The notes under the pieces are model-generated. The model had not been told where the DNA came from and did no database searches. It worked only from the letters and a program-made list of their open reading frames with translations. Shown here piece after piece: positions 24,601 through 37,127 of a DNA stretch of 64,000 nt. The stretch is taken from NCBI GenBank assembly GCA_016081115.2, contig JABTTQ020003409.1, forward strand, positions 868,001-932,000, given 5' to 3'. The stretch's first letter is position 1. Every line of letters starts with the position of its first letter. Source of the DNA: Rehmannia glutinosa (lineage: Eukaryota; Streptophyta; Magnoliopsida; Lamiales; Orobanchaceae). Both the position numbers and the translations under genes were made by a program.

Positions 24601-27541
24601 CTGTATATGTCATGATGTGCATGCATTCATGATACCCGAAAGTCTTGAACGCCGATGAAGATTTATATTACATCACATGAAAGCGAAATTTATTTAGTGA
24701 GCTTACCATGAATACCATCAATAAAGAAGTATATTTTAAATCACTAGGGTCTCTCTATTTCCTTTGTCTTTCAGGAGCTGCACACCATATCTTTCATGAT
24801 ATATCTCATAACTTGAATATTTTGATTGCATATCCTTTTTGCGCAGCAGATTATGAAAATCCATCAGAAACGACTGGGTGTAATGTGCCAATTGTCATTT
24901 AGCTTATATGCCCGTGGGAATAATATTTACAAGCGGTTATTTTTCAAAGAAGTTGTTCGAATTCCTCACGATAAACAAGTGCTCCAACATGTGTGACCTA
25001 GAATAACCTAGCATTGATCACCCCTGTTCCTGGTTCTATGAAAGCCCACTAAGATCAGGAAGGATTAATACTACAGTTACACTCATCTCTCAAATCAACT
25101 GTGGCTTGAAAGCTTTCTGTAGTGAATTTGCAGCTTGCTGCATTGTGCAAACAAATTATTTGTTGTCAAATTGGCACTCTTGTACTTTAGAGGGAAGGAT
25201 GTGATCCATGCGTTTGCACTATGAGCTGAATAACGTATAATGTGTCGCTGATTGTACATTTAAGATAGTGTAAATCAGTTTTTTTTGATATTCTTTGAGA
25301 GGGTGCATATACTTTTCCTTGGTTCTTAATCAAATTTCCTGTTGTATATTTGCAGGTTCCAAATATGCTGGGTATGTAGACTCCTTCCACATTTGTAGCA
25401 CGGTAAGCCCATAACTCATCATGCTCTTGTTTGTTTTGCTTGCTACAAATAATTGGTCTAATTGGAATTGCAGCATATATCTGAATTATTTAGCATAACA
25501 GGCTATAATCTTTCAATACCAAGATGTGGATGGGTCATGGGGTTTAGTTTCTTTAAAATGGGAATATTTTCAGACGGGAAAATAGGCAAAAAATACGGAG
25601 ACGATGAATATACAGATACGTAAATGTATGGATAAAATACGAATGTAAAAGAATTTTATGGGAGCAAAAGTACTGCTTAATTTATTTTGTAAATATTTTT
25701 ATATAAATTGTATTTATAATTATTTTTTAATTATGAAGAATGTTATATTATTTAATTTATAATTATGAGATGACTTAAAAGATAATTATTTATTAATAAT
25801 TAGTATATTCACATTACTAGAGTTTTTGTTTTTGATTTATATAATATCTGACTAATACTTGTAAATAACATCAGTTTTTAATTTATAATGATATATTATA
25901 AATATTTATTAAAATAGAGTTTTATCGTTAAGTATTGTATGTGCAAGTATAATATGGCTACTAAACGTTTCATATCAAATTTACACGGAGGTTCAAAATG
26001 TGTCCGTCTAACGGAAGTATGTTTTAGTTATTCATACATACGAGTACTAAACAAGTATAATATGAGTTTTAACTAACGAAGGCTATAAGTACTGTTTCTT
26101 GGAAGACTACAACCCCTCAATAACTATTAATACATACTCTTTTTGTTTTTTTGTAGCACTTGCTGCATACTTGTGAAACATTTTTGAACTGGAAAAAATG
26201 CCAGTGTCAAATCCTATACATGGAACTGCCACTGGGGAAAATCCTTAAATGCTTGAAATTTGGCCTATCTTCGAAACATTATGAGTGTTGTTCCTAATGT
26301 TTAGAACTGGTTCTGGCAGTGGATAATGTTAATGCTAGCATGGATATTATTATGAAATATTTGTTTCATTAGACTACTGAGTAATTAGAGATGAGAATAT
26401 AACCCCTGTACAAACATATCAGCAACCTGGCAGTTATACTTGGAGGATATAGGGTTCCTGGACTCGAAAACGTAGAAATGATTTTGTGGTTTAAGGTTCT
26501 AACTACGGATTTTGTAGAGGAAGAGGACATGCAATAGTATTTAGCTAGGATATGTTTCGAAATGTTTATTCGTGAGACCACATGGTTTTAAGTAGTTTAT
26601 ATTTTCTAAGCAGGTGAATTTTAGAATAAATGGATTTCAGTTTTTATGTGTCTGACATATGAAGCCCTTCTAGTAATAGACCTGAAGCTTAACACGTGAT
26701 TTCTCATTTTTTTTTCGCTCTCCAATTTAGCAATAATTCACTACAGTCAACATTTGAGTTCATTTCAAATTGAACCAGTTTTTGTGTACAATTGGACTAG
26801 CCGAAGGCTTAAATATGCATGTGGTTTCAAATTTGTGCAAGAGCGCAGATGTGCTCACTAAAACCAGGTTTATTCTTTTTTACACGCCAAATATGTTTTA
26901 GGTAAGCTTGCAACACCATTAGTTTGATATCCGTGTGACATACCGTGGATTCAGTCAAAACTTTTTATCACCCAAGAATTAATACGCTTATGTAGTGCCA
27001 CTCAGGCAGGGTAAACCGTAGATAAGTCCAGTATTTCCAGCTGCTGAGTGAAACTTAGCTTGAGGAAATAAATTCCTGTGGATTAAGCTGTTTCTTGTTT
27101 CTTTGAGAGCAAATGATGTTTCTTTAACACATGTATCTTTGAAGGGATAATTACAAAAGCCCCCCTGAGGTTCCTTTAAATCCGAAATGTAACAAGGATC
27201 CGTTTTATCTCTTCTCTATCAATGGGGTAGCATTGAAATTTTATCGTCTTCTGGGCTGTTCTATAACTTGTGTGTTTCTCGTATGTTGTTTTTCGCCAGT
27301 TCTTTCATTGCATTCTCAGAAGATTCTTCTCTACATCCTGATTTTCACATGCATATCTTTGACATATCAGGGCCGTTGTTATCGGCTGCTTATTTCAATC
27401 TTTTGATGTATTTGCTTAGACATCACTTTTCTTTCTAATGGAATGTCTTTTGAGAATGTGCAGATGGGTCCATCTTTCCCTATTTCAATACAATCCTTGT
27501 CTATGGCTGCAGACCGCTACACTAGATTGCAAATGCAATGA
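17182..27541 (+). CDS. RPL1: Ribosomal protein L1 (uL1), organellar, probably mitochondrial
   Basis: Ten exons: 17182-17808, 20459-20536, 21955-21996, 22086-22191, 22838-22902, 22985-23022, 23100-23206, 23314-23401, 25356-25402 and 27464-27541. The N-terminus MAAFKRLLSQTGRRCF with LLRRHFSIEP is an Arg-rich transit peptide, followed by a long Pro/Glu-rich spacer. The L1 core reads KKTFDETLEAHVRM, GFVRLPHVFGK, RVAVFAEG, AGADIVGGPELVENI, LKVDFDMCIATPSMM, LMPDIK, GTLTNDISRKVKEAK, IVHVGLGKVSF and VGAFVNALLLEKPAGL. The C-terminus is YVDSFHICST then MGPSFPISIQSLSM. uL1 forms the L1 stalk of the large ribosomal subunit. Two single-base losses, in exon 6 (A run near 23003) and exon 7 (near 23170), break the frame; with both allowed for, about 425 codons result. 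They may be base-calling errors. Confidence 0.87.
21326..21376 (-). mobile_element. Tail-only retroposon footprint inside L1 intron 2
   Basis: The 18-base word ATTTGATTCTCATACTTT occurs at 21326-21343 and again at 21359-21376. Between the copies lies only TTTTTTTT followed by GAGGAAA. A long duplicated target around a short poly(T) with a few unique bases is the pattern of an extremely 5'-truncated LINE or SINE insertion read from the minus strand. Confidence 0.6.
21668..21696. repeat. (TA)n microsatellite in L1 intron 2
   Basis: About 14 uninterrupted TA units. It is intronic and likely length-variable. Confidence 0.9.
23990..24370. repeat. Low-complexity repeat-like stretch in L1 intron 8
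   Basis: The phrase CTTTTGTCCCTC followed by TTATTTTG or GTATTTTG recurs (24005, 24053), with similar TTTTGGTCC and TTTTGGTAC words later (24213, 24236). This looks like a degraded dispersed plant repeat. I could not define its ends. Confidence 0.35.
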
Positions 27542-28324
27542 CAATCTGAATCAACTTTAGATCCAATTTTTCTGAATCTTTTGTTGTACCTAAAGGTGTT
27601 CTATTTATGTTTTCAATACTGCACCCTAAGGATAGGTGTAGCAGTCTTATATGAACTAGAGAGGCAGTTCTGAGTGGTGATTATGAAGAAATGGGACTTT
27701 TCTAACATGGAAGTCATGCCTTAGACATGGTTTTGTCATTTCATTAGTTTGGTACACTTCCACTTTGTGCACTTTTAAATATTTTTAATTTCAAAATAAA
27801 TACGTAGGCTTTTGAGTTTGTCAATTGCACACAAAAAAGAGAAGGAAAAGGAAAGGAAAACCAAAAATTAAAATGTCAACTTGTATTGATTTTTAGGGTA
27901 GGTTACAAAAAACTACCTGCGAGGGTTAGTTTCATAACATTAAGATATCTGTTAAAATAAATATTTTCTTATCTTTCCTTCTTTCTTTTATTTTTCTCCC
28001 TTTTTTTTTTCTCTTTCTTGCTTATATCCACTTTTCCAAGTGGTACAGTGGAAAAACGCACACTCACTCATATGAAATCAAATTTGGATCAATTGTCCCG
28101 AAAGCACAAATTTTTACCACTAAAATATACTCCATTTATGATTTCTTGTGTGACAATCCACTTGCATTTAAAAATAGGACTTTTTAAAAATAGGACTTTG
28201 CCTTGTCATGGTTCCGACTTGTCTGTTTAACAAATGAGAATCGTCGAGGGTTAAGGGTTGAGTCGATGACTTGGTGTTACGAGTCCAGTTAATTGCCTAG
28301 TCCAGGTTTAGTTTGATCCTTGAC
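27542..28324. other. Intergenic, 3' flank of L1
   Basis: No gene was seen. The region is AT-rich with pyrimidine runs (27955-28020). A tandem 14-base duplication of AAAAATAGGACTTT lies at about 28170-28198. Confidence 0.4.
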
Positions 28325-28926
28325 TAGGGGTGGCCAAATGGAACCGAAACTGGAATCGTTGACCTGTCCAAAATGGAATCGGAACCATGTAGGCCTGTTC
28401 TAGTTCTGGTTCTTTGGTCTTAGAAACCGTGGAACTGAGGGTTTTAATTGCCGGTTTCAAAGTTAAAAAAAATGATTTTTATTTTTTTGGAGTAAAAATA
28501 TGCTAAAAGAAATGTTAAATGTTTATTATGATGTTTTATATTCACAACCACGTGAGACACATCTTAAACTAAATGGTGTAAGTGAGCCACATGAATTTGG
28601 TTCATTTATACCTTAACAGGATATGTAGGCAGCTTAATATACTATTGTTAATATTAATTCCAAAACTTAATATTATTATGAATATTAAGTCCAATTCATT
28701 TTCTATTTTTCATTTTTCTTATTGTTTTGTAATTAAATTTGATAAATTGTTTTTTTTAATTCCAAAAAATTATCAAAATATAAAAAAGAAACAGTTCCAA
28801 TTAAACTGGGACTGGAATCGTCGAGGAATTAGATTTTGGTTTTGGAATCGAAACCGTGAGGCTCCTATTTCGGTTCCTCATTTTGGAAGAACCGGAACTG
28901 GCGGTTCCAGAACTGCAGCCACCCTA
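28325..28926. mobile_element. Non-autonomous hAT-like element (about 600 bp)
   Basis: The ends are TAGGGGTGGCCAAAT on the left and GCAGCCACCCTA on the right, an imperfect inverted repeat. GGAACCG/CGGTTCC words near both ends extend the inverted similarity. The centre is AT-rich and noncoding. No matching target duplication was found, so the assignment rests on the ends alone. Confidence 0.5.
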
Positions 28927-29175
28927 ACCCTTATTAATACTTTTTGTTTTGTTTTTGTTTTGGGAATAGTTTTAACTGTGGGGGAGAGTATGGGAGGTAT
29001 GCGCATTCATATGAGATTGAACACGGGTCAATTGCACTGACAACACAAGTCTCTACCACTAGAGCACAAGGTTGATCCCAACTTATTTTATTTTAGTTAG
29101 TGTAATTATGAATGCTAATTCTCTACTACAATAACTATATACGCTAATTATCTCCTACAAAAACAAACATAACAT

Positions 29176-29585
29176 GATGTGGCACGGGGTAGCTTGCGTA
29201 TGTCCAATAGTATTGTCTACTTTGGTCTAATCCTCATAGATTTGTCCTGGAAAAGACACCTCTTGGAGGAAATGTGCTTGACCCTTGCTTATAAACCACA
29301 CTTTAGCGGCGTGCTCAATCGATGTGGGATGTATCCCTCCCGCCATAAACCCCTAACATATGGGTGGACTATATGCGAGGGAAGTTGATGGGACATTCTC
29401 ATGTGGTGCAGAAGATGTGGCACTGGGTGGCTCGTGTCTGTCCAAGATGTATTATCCGCTTTGATTTGGGTCTCATGGGTTTCTCATTGGAAACACACTT
29501 TTTGGTGGAGAGCGATTTAACGTTTGCTTATAAGCGATAGTCCACTCGGGTACTCAATCAATGTGAGATGTTCTGTTCTCCAACA
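29176..29585. repeat. Two diverged direct repeats of about 165 bp, TRIM-like
   Basis: The segments starting near 29176 and 29415 share GATGTGGCAC, TGTCCAA, TTGTCTACTTTGG or TATCCGCTTTGAT, GTCT-CATGG-like, TTGCTTATAA and CTCAAT-GATGTG in the same order. They lie in the same orientation with about 75 bp between them. The wording resembles LTRs of miniature TRIM retrotransposons common in dicots. No internal primer site was confirmed. Confidence 0.5.
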
Positions 29586-30427
29586 CAATAAATTCAAGAA
29601 ATGTATTAGAAAAAAAATATATTCTCAAGGCTTGAGTAAGAAATAGTTCGTCTACATGTGAGAGACATGCTAAAGTTATTAGAAGTTAAATAATTATTCC
29701 CTCTAATAATTTTACTATCTAGGCTAGATGATCATTTAAAGAAAAATAAAACCCTTCTTAATACCAATTTCATTTGAAAATAAATAGTAAATAATTAACA
29801 CAATTGATTGATAATAGCAAGTTTAGAAAAGTAGTTATTCTCCCATGATTACCAAGCCCTTTATAGGCCTCTTCTTGTCATGCCATGATAAATTATAAAA
29901 TTTAATTAATTGTATTTTTAGATATTAAGACTATAGGTGTACATTATTGGACGAAAGTTGAATGAATTGAGTGGGCACATCCAAATTGTTGGCCATGTGT
30001 TATAAGAAGCCAAAAATCTTTGATCCAAAATTAGTGTAGTCCCACAAGGACTCACATGGAATGGACCGCGCGTGGCCCTACGCTCCCAGCTGGTTGCGTG
30101 GGTCTTCCCCATTCCCCACCTTTTTTTGTCTTCTTATTACATTCGCCTATTAGAAATATTTCTATTTGAATGTTTTTCTCGTACATTACAAGTACACTAG
30201 TCGTATATTTTGGAAATATAATACCCCCCAAAGAATAAATACATCAGAAAGTAGGGCGACGAAAAAGAAGTCAAAATTGTGCTGCTAATGCTGTTTTTCT
30301 CCCATGGTAATTTTAGTTGAGAATAGTCAGAGATCAGTTTGAGGTGACATCAATAAGAAACAAATGAAACTTAAGTCATTCTAAATCTACATGTATTATG
30401 AAAATATAAATTTATATATTGCATGAT

Positions 30428-30890
30428 CAGGGACAGATCCAGAAATTTTTTACGAGGAGGGACACAAAACAAGCCAAAAACGTGTATAAGACGCTCACAA
30501 TGTGCGACGGAGAAAAAATAATACTTTTATGTATAATACGTAATATTTCTAGGGTAAAATGTAATATTATGCCTCAATATACTTTTTTAGTTATAGAGAC
30601 AATCGATTAGTTTTTACACTAAAAATATTATTGCTTACATTAAGAAATATTACTTTTTGATTCTATAGTACGGTGCGATCATCTCACAAAAAAACCTACT
30701 CATAAAACAAATATAATAATAAACTACATTAAAAATAAAATAGGTACAATTATAACATATATTCAAAAAGTTAATATGAGCATGCTTTATTTTTTTATTC
30801 TAATTAATAGGTTTAAATATAAACAACCAAAAAATTAAAAAAAATTACGGGGGCACGTGACTCATAGTGGGGGCTGTGCATCCGTCTATG
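30428..30890. mobile_element. hAT-type MITE, 463 bp, with perfect 8-bp target duplication
   Basis: The octamer TGCATGAT flanks the element exactly (30420-30427 and 30891-30898). The ends CAGGGACAGATCC and the reverse complement of GCATCCGTCTATG match at 9 of 13 positions. Subterminal sequence is G-rich on both sides in inverted orientation (GAGGAGGGACAC and GGGGGCACGTGACTC). The centre is AT-rich and noncoding. An 8-bp duplication is diagnostic of hAT elements. Confidence 0.8.
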
Positions 30891-30951
30891 TGCATGATGT
30901 CTACATAAATTCTCATATTATTAACTTATCATATTATTCTCGTGTCAGGGC

Positions 30952-31205
30952 TAGAGCTGTTAAATCTATCGGGTTGGGCCAGGCCAACCTGTCGGTTCTA
31001 GAGCGAAAATCGGCCAAACAATGATCGGGTCAATATTTTAGAGCCCAACCTGACCCACCCCATAAAATACATTAAAATGTCTGATTTTTCAGGCCAATGA
31101 GTTGGGCCAAATAGGCGTGAATTTTTTTCCTGGGCCTTAAATATTGCAGCCCGACTCGCTAAAATAACCCTACCGGGTCGATTTAAACCAAAATTGACAG
31201 CTCTA
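30952..31205. mobile_element. Small inverted-repeat element (MITE), TAGAGCTGTYAA ends
   Basis: The left end TAGAGCTGTTAA and right end TTGACAGCTCTA form a 12-bp inverted repeat with one mismatch. CCCGAC/GTTGGGCC-type words lie inside both ends. The element is 254 bp and noncoding. The flanking octamers do not match, so the superfamily is uncertain (hAT-like by appearance). Confidence 0.6.
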
Positions 31206-31549
31206 ATCGAGATTGACCAATAATATTATATTAGTGATATTATTAATTAATTGAATATTAAAGTATCAATATTATGTGTATGTATAACTTTAACTAACAT
31301 GCAATAAAAGCATTTTAAAAAATACATCTAAAATCATACAATAATACCATTAATTAAATTCATCATTTTGCAATTAAAATCATGAACAAATAGCATGAAA
31401 CAACACAAATGTTGTTATCTACGTTAAACATCAACCTTATATATTAAAAAAAAATATGACACATGTAATCACCTCACTATTCCAAGTCATTTGTCAACTC
31501 TTCATTCTCCATTTTCACGTGGCCGGTTTACAATTATCCATGTCGCAAC

Positions 31550-31586
<37 letters not shown>

Positions 31587-31891
31587 TCCATATTTTTCAC
31601 ATATAATTAATCTAAAAGATAAAAAATAGTTCAAAATCAAAGATTCTATCTATACAATCTATTTTTTCGTAAATCAAATTTTTTTATCTATACAATTTAT
31701 TATATCTAAAAAGTAAGATTTTAAATTTAGGTAAGATATAATTTGGCAATCTGATATAAAATGCAAAATACACTAAGAATGAATTGTGAAACCTTATCTA
31801 AATTGTAAAAAATAATCGCAAAAATCAAAGATAATTTTCTTATTTTTTGTAAGACACCCATGTTTTACAAGTGATTTGTCAAAAAAACAAA
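31206..31891. other. AT-rich intergenic stretch
   Basis: No gene was seen. It contains the (CA)n(TA)n microsatellite at 31551-31586. Confidence 0.4.
31551..31586. repeat. Compound (CA)n(TA)n microsatellite
   Basis: About ten CA units are followed directly by about eight TA units. Confidence 0.9.
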
Positions 31892-32414
31892 GGCCTTGTT
31901 TGTTTATGTTTCCAAGGCCCCATTTCCAATTTCCAACTATTCATAAAAATAGAATCATGTTTGTTTCTAAAATTTCCAATGGAAATCATCATTTCCACTT
32001 TCCACTTTTCACATAAAATATCATCTCAAACCTACAATTTCAATTCTCAACCCTATACACTACCCTACATCACTTATCAATCACGTGGGACCCTCCATTA
32101 CCAACTTTATTTACTTAAAATACTATTATATATATCTAATGGGACCCACTGGCCTACAATCTTACAAATATAATATTATATATTTAATTAAAATATTCAA
32201 TCACTATCAACTTTTCAAATTATTATATACATAAAATACTATTTCAAAACTATTTAACCAAACATAATCTCATTTCCAAACCTACATAAAACTCATTCTC
32301 ATTCACTCATCCAAACATAATTCCAGTTTTCACACGAAAACCAATAAATTTTGAAAATTCATTTTCCAACACTAGAAACTAGAAATAGCCCATGAAAACA
32401 TAACCATACAAGGC
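31892..32414. mobile_element. MITE, Tourist/PIF-Harbinger-like, 523 bp
   Basis: The left end GGCCTTGTTTGTTTATG matches the reverse complement of the right end (GGCCTTGTATGGTTATG) at 15 of 17 positions, and the similarity extends inward (TTTCCAAGG against TTTTCATGG). The interior is CT/CA-rich with TTTCCA and TTTTCACA words and no coding potential. AAA flanks both ends, a possible 3-bp duplication, although TAA or TTA is more usual for this superfamily. Confidence 0.7.
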
Positions 32415-32997
32415 CAAAGTTTTGGTGTAGTTAAAAAAGAAGTTTTTTGGGATTTTAAGTGAATGATTTGTATGATACTATTCTAAACTTTGAAATTCGT
32501 TTAGTATTTCTAATTAATATTTTAAATCTCCTTTATATATATATATCACATCTACTGACAAATCCCGTGTAACACACGAGTATTACTCTAGTAATAAAAT
32601 ATAATTCGAACCCAACACGTCTTACTTCATTTCATGACATGATATCAAACCGAAATTGAGTGAAAAGAGCTATTAAAATAAGAGGTGATCTTACATGAGA
32701 CTGTCTCATGGACTTAAGTTCATGAAACAAATCCTACAAACACACAAAATATGGTTATTATTGTAGATTTGTATTTGAGTTGAAATACGAATTATATATA
32801 GGACATCTCCTAATTATGTCCATGACATCGTTTTAAACAAATTCTTACCCTTAAAATAATTTTACTCCAGGAGCTTAACTAATAAACCAAGAAAACATAC
32901 ATACATACATTATATATATTGTATATATATTGTAGAGTGAGAAGCAATAAAGTAACATGTAACTATTTAATAAAACAGAGAGAGAGAGGAAAGTCAC
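32415..32997 (+). promoter_or_regulatory. Upstream region of the GSK3-like kinase gene
   Basis: Between the MITE and the kinase start the sequence is AT-rich, with TATATATA runs at about 32912-32932 and a GA repeat (32977-32989) just before the start codon, a common feature of plant 5' leaders. No coding sequence was seen. Confidence 0.4.
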
Positions 32998-35900
32998 ATG
33001 GCGTCGTTGCCGGTGGGACCCCAGCAGCATCACCATAATCCACCATCCGACCATCTGTATCATCATCACAATGCTCTTGACCATGCTCCACCTCCTCCCG
33101 CTGCCGTGAAGCTCGCCGCCACCGCCGCCTCTCATAATATGGACACCGACAAGGTATTGCGGCTCTTACTCTTACCTCACTCACTCACTATTTCGCTCTC
33201 GACTCATTTTCTCGGCTTTCAAACTTCTATCTGCATTGATTTGCGAAACCTTAGGTTTCCTCCCCCTTTTTTCGACTCGATCTAGCTGATTAGCTTCACT
33301 TGTGTCCCGATCTTTGCTTCTAAAAAGGATTGGAGTAAGAGTATCCGCTGCGATCTGACAGTCTGTTCGTTTTTCGTGGTTTTTTTTTTACTTCTAGACT
33401 TGAGGGTTTGAGCTGAACTATGTTGAAAACAGAGAGTATCTCTGTCTGTAATTTTTGGGGTTTATGGGTTTCCTTTAGTTATTGCATCCGTTTTAGAGAG
33501 AAATTGTAATTTTTGAATGGGAAGTATCTTCTTCATGGTTTATGGTTAGTAGAGCTTGCTAATCTTTACTTTTTCATGTTTATTGAAGTCTTTCTGTTTG
33601 CTTTATGCCTATGTATTCGTCCGCAATGCATATGCTAAGTGATTGATGTTGTTCTCAACTATAGATCTCTGATGGTCTCTTGGTTCTTATTTTTAATTAA
33701 AATATCTTTTGAAATTGAAGGTATTGACCCTATTCCCAAACTTGGTACTTTCTTTGGTAAACTTTAGCTGTTTTTCTTTAACTTTAGGTGAACGCTTCAA
33801 TATTTTGAGTTGGGGTTTGCTTCTTCTAGCTGGTTGACGGTTTATTCTCCTTAAAATAATAGTATCTGCTTGTTTCCTTCTCAAGATTTCTGGCATGTGA
33901 TGCTTTCTTCAAAGCATTAGTTCGTAGCAGACAATGCTTTTTTTGGTTGTAAGCATAGCATCTCACTTTAGATTGTTAATCCTTATTCCATTTCCTTATT
34001 TTCTTACCTTAGGCGCTTTATGATTCTTGAATTGAATTTTTCCGATCTATATGGTAATAATGTGAGGTCGTATCTGCTAATTGGGTTATTGCTGGTGGAA
34101 ATCATTATTGGTGGAGCATTGATGTTCTAGCTTGGTTTGTATTGCAGGAGATGGCCGGGTCTATGGTTGAGGGAAATGATCCACTCACTGGTCACATTAT
34201 TTCCACTACTATTGGAGGGAAAAATGGCGAGCCCAAACGGGTGGGTGTTTAAATCTATTTTCGAGTTTCATCTCATGGAGTGCCACTTTAAATGCTAAAA
34301 AAGCATAGAAATAACAAGATTGTAGGGCCGAGGGCGTGCTATTGCTTTTCCTAAACTATGATACTCGGTTGTATGATGTTTATTGATAATTAATTATCCT
34401 CTTGATTATCTTCTTAATGGGAGCTAAGAGCTTGCTCGTGGTGCTTTACGCAGACAATTAGTTACATGGCTGAGCGTGTCGTGGGTACAGGATCATTTGG
34501 AATAGTTTTTCAGGTTTGTCCTGATATGATCAAAATGTGTTTGTTTTGATCTGTTCTGTTTGGAGCTAATCAATTGCAGCAATTTTTCTGCAGGCAAAGT
34601 GCTTGGAAACGGGAGAGACAGTGGCGATAAAGAAGGTTCTGCAGGATAGGCGGTATAAAAATCGTGAGCTGCAGTTAATGCGGTTGATGGATCATTCAAA
34701 CGTGATTTCTCTGAAACATTGTTTCTTTTCTACAACAACCAGAGATGAGCTTTTCCTTAATTTGGTCATGGATTATGTACCTGAGACTATGTATAAGGTC
34801 CTAAAGCATTATACCAATTCAAATCAGAGGATGCCACTCATATATGTCAAACTATATACCTATCAGGTTCTGATCTATCTTTTTGGTCTTTTTCTCTGGA
34901 ACTTCTGTAGGGTTCAGTTATCTCTAACTAAACAAATTTGCACGTGTTTCAGTTATTTAGGGGGCTTGCGAATATGCATTCGGTTGCTGGGGTGTCCCAT
35001 AGGGATATAAAACCTCAAAATATATTGGTAAGTGATTCTAGGTCTACTTTCCTTTAATGCTGCCATGTCCAGGGCTGATGTGCGCTCCTGGATCAGTTGA
35101 ATTGTTTGTTTATTTTTTTGTTTGCTTCTCTCTCTCCTCGTAAATATACAAAGTGATACTGTGTGTTGTCTGCAGGTAGATCCTCTTACCCACCAGGTCA
35201 AGATTTGTGATTTTGGAAGTGCTAAAGTTCTTGTAAGTCGATTGTCTTGTTTGCTCAGCCTTAATCTTGTTATTTCCTCTCAAATGATCCCTAGGTTTCA
35301 ATGAGTCAATGTGTCTTTCACTATGCCTGCTTGTGTGTTCATGTGCATTTATCAAATTATTTATTCTTGCCTGCTCAATTGAATGCCATTTACATTTTCC
35401 CTTGTGCTTTACCAAAGTCAGAATGGAAAACTAACCAAAAATTGATTTAAAATCAATGTGCTTGGTGACTATTTATTCAAGTATCTTGTTTGGTTCTCTA
35501 GAGATTCAGATAAAGAAGAACCAAGAATCTTATAGAAGAACGTGCGGAAGGAAGAAATACGGAAAATTGGTTTATTTGAATTAGACAGAAAGCATAATAA
35601 ATGTTTTGTTTATGATAGGTTGAGGGATCAATTTGCATCCCCACAGGGGGAGGTCGACTTCTTGTTGCTCCCTTCAATGTGATTTGTGCACATTAATTTT
35701 CCTGGGGACTGGCCTGTTTGTTTCACTGTCTTTTAATGCTTACATGAATTTAGTATTATTGTTAGTTATTGATGCATGGATGCCCATGAACTGCTATTTC
35801 AAATCTTGTTTTTCTTACATTGTGAATTTATAATATCAGGTGAAGGGTGAAGCTAATATATCCTACATTTGCTCTCGTTATTATCGAGCTCCAGAACTTA

Positions 35901-37127
35901 TATTTGGTGCAACTGAGTATACAACATCAATTGATATCTGGTCAGCTGGTTGTGTCCTCGCCGAGCTACTCTTGGGCCAGGTTTGTTTCATTGCTGTTCT
36001 GGTGCATGTGTGTTAATATATAATTTTTCTTATGCTTTCTTTGTGCAATGCACACTTTTATTCTATTACAGCCTCTATTCCCAGGAGAAAATGCAGTTGA
36101 TCAACTAGTAGAGATTATCAAGGTGTGCCTTCACTGTTTACGTTGCATTTTTTTGGATCAGAATTAAGAGTAATGCTGTACCGTTATTAATTTTACGACT
36201 TTCTCAAATAGGTTCTTGGTACTCCAACTCGAGAAGAAATTCGATGTATGAATCCAAATTACACTGATTTCAGGTTTCCCCAGATCAAAGCCCATCCATG
36301 GCACAAGGTGTGATCCCTTTGCCATAGATTCTCTCTGTGGTGTATACCTCTATATTTCAGTTTTTATATATTTATAATCTTTTTTTGTATGTATAATGTG
36401 TGTGTCAGGTTTTTCATAAACGGATGCCTCCTGAGGCCATTGATCTTGCTTCACGTCTACTTCAGTACTCGCCAAATCTTCGCTGCACAGCAGTATGTTT
36501 TGTTTGTATTGCTCTTGTAGGATTCTGTTATCACTTATTACACTTAACATTCTGCTATTCCCTGATGGAGTTCCTAGCTTAATCAGTAAATAGCAATCAG
36601 AAGATCCCAATCTTCTGTAAATTGTGGTTGTATATATTGTTTTATTTGTAATTACACACAACATTAGCTGGTTGAGTTAATGAACTTGATAGTTTTTCCT
36701 TGCAGCTAGAAGCATGTGCCCATCCTTTCTTTGATGAGCTTCGGGAGCCCAATGCTCGCCTCCCAAATGGTCGCCCTTTCCCCCCTCTTTTTAATTTTAA
36801 GCAGGAAGTATGCTTTCTAACTTTTTCTCCTCGTTCATATTTTCCTTTTTTAGTTGGATATTGTGTTCTACAAACATGTTAAAGGTGCAAAAGGCGGTTG
36901 GGAGGTGGCAAAGGTTGAGTTGATTATTTGGGGATTGGAGTTTATTCCCATTTCTAGAAAATATTAGCTCTTCCTTCTCTTCCATTAAATGCTTGTTTAA
37001 CATCAAATTCTCATGATGGCAGTTGGCAGGAGTGTCGTCGCCAGAGTTGATCAACAAGTTGATACCAGAACATATTCGCCGGCAAGCTGGTCTGAATTTC
37101 CCTTTTCCCCATCCTGCTGGGACGTGA
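32998..37127 (+). CDS. BIN2-like: GSK3/shaggy-like kinase, group II (BIN2-like)
   Basis: Twelve exons, all ending in phase 0, give 430 residues: 32998-33153, 34148-34240, 34454-34513, 34594-34866, 34953-35027, 35176-35232, 35840-35980, 36072-36122, 36212-36307, 36409-36492, 36706-36807 and 37023-37127. The His/Pro-rich N-terminus MASLPVGPQQHHHNPP precedes TGHIISTTIGGKNGEPKR. Kinase motifs: glycine loop GTGSFGIVF, lysine VAIKK, catalytic SHRDIKPQN, ICDFGSAK, activation-loop tyrosines YICSRYYRAPEL, and the PTREEIRCMNP segment in which BIN2 gain-of-function changes fall. The C-terminus reads LINKLIPEHIRRQAGLNF. Group II kinases repress brassinosteroid signalling by phosphorylating BZR-type factors (family knowledge). 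Serine precedes HRD where cysteine is usual; the catalytic residues are intact. The N-terminal extension is closer to SK22/SK23 than to BIN2 itself. Confidence 0.95.

Noticed and set aside
27140..27190. Possible second copy of the GGATAATTACAA MITE in the last L1 intron
   Set aside because: Only one end (GGGATAATTACAAAAG) is seen; no inverted partner was found within a plausible distance.
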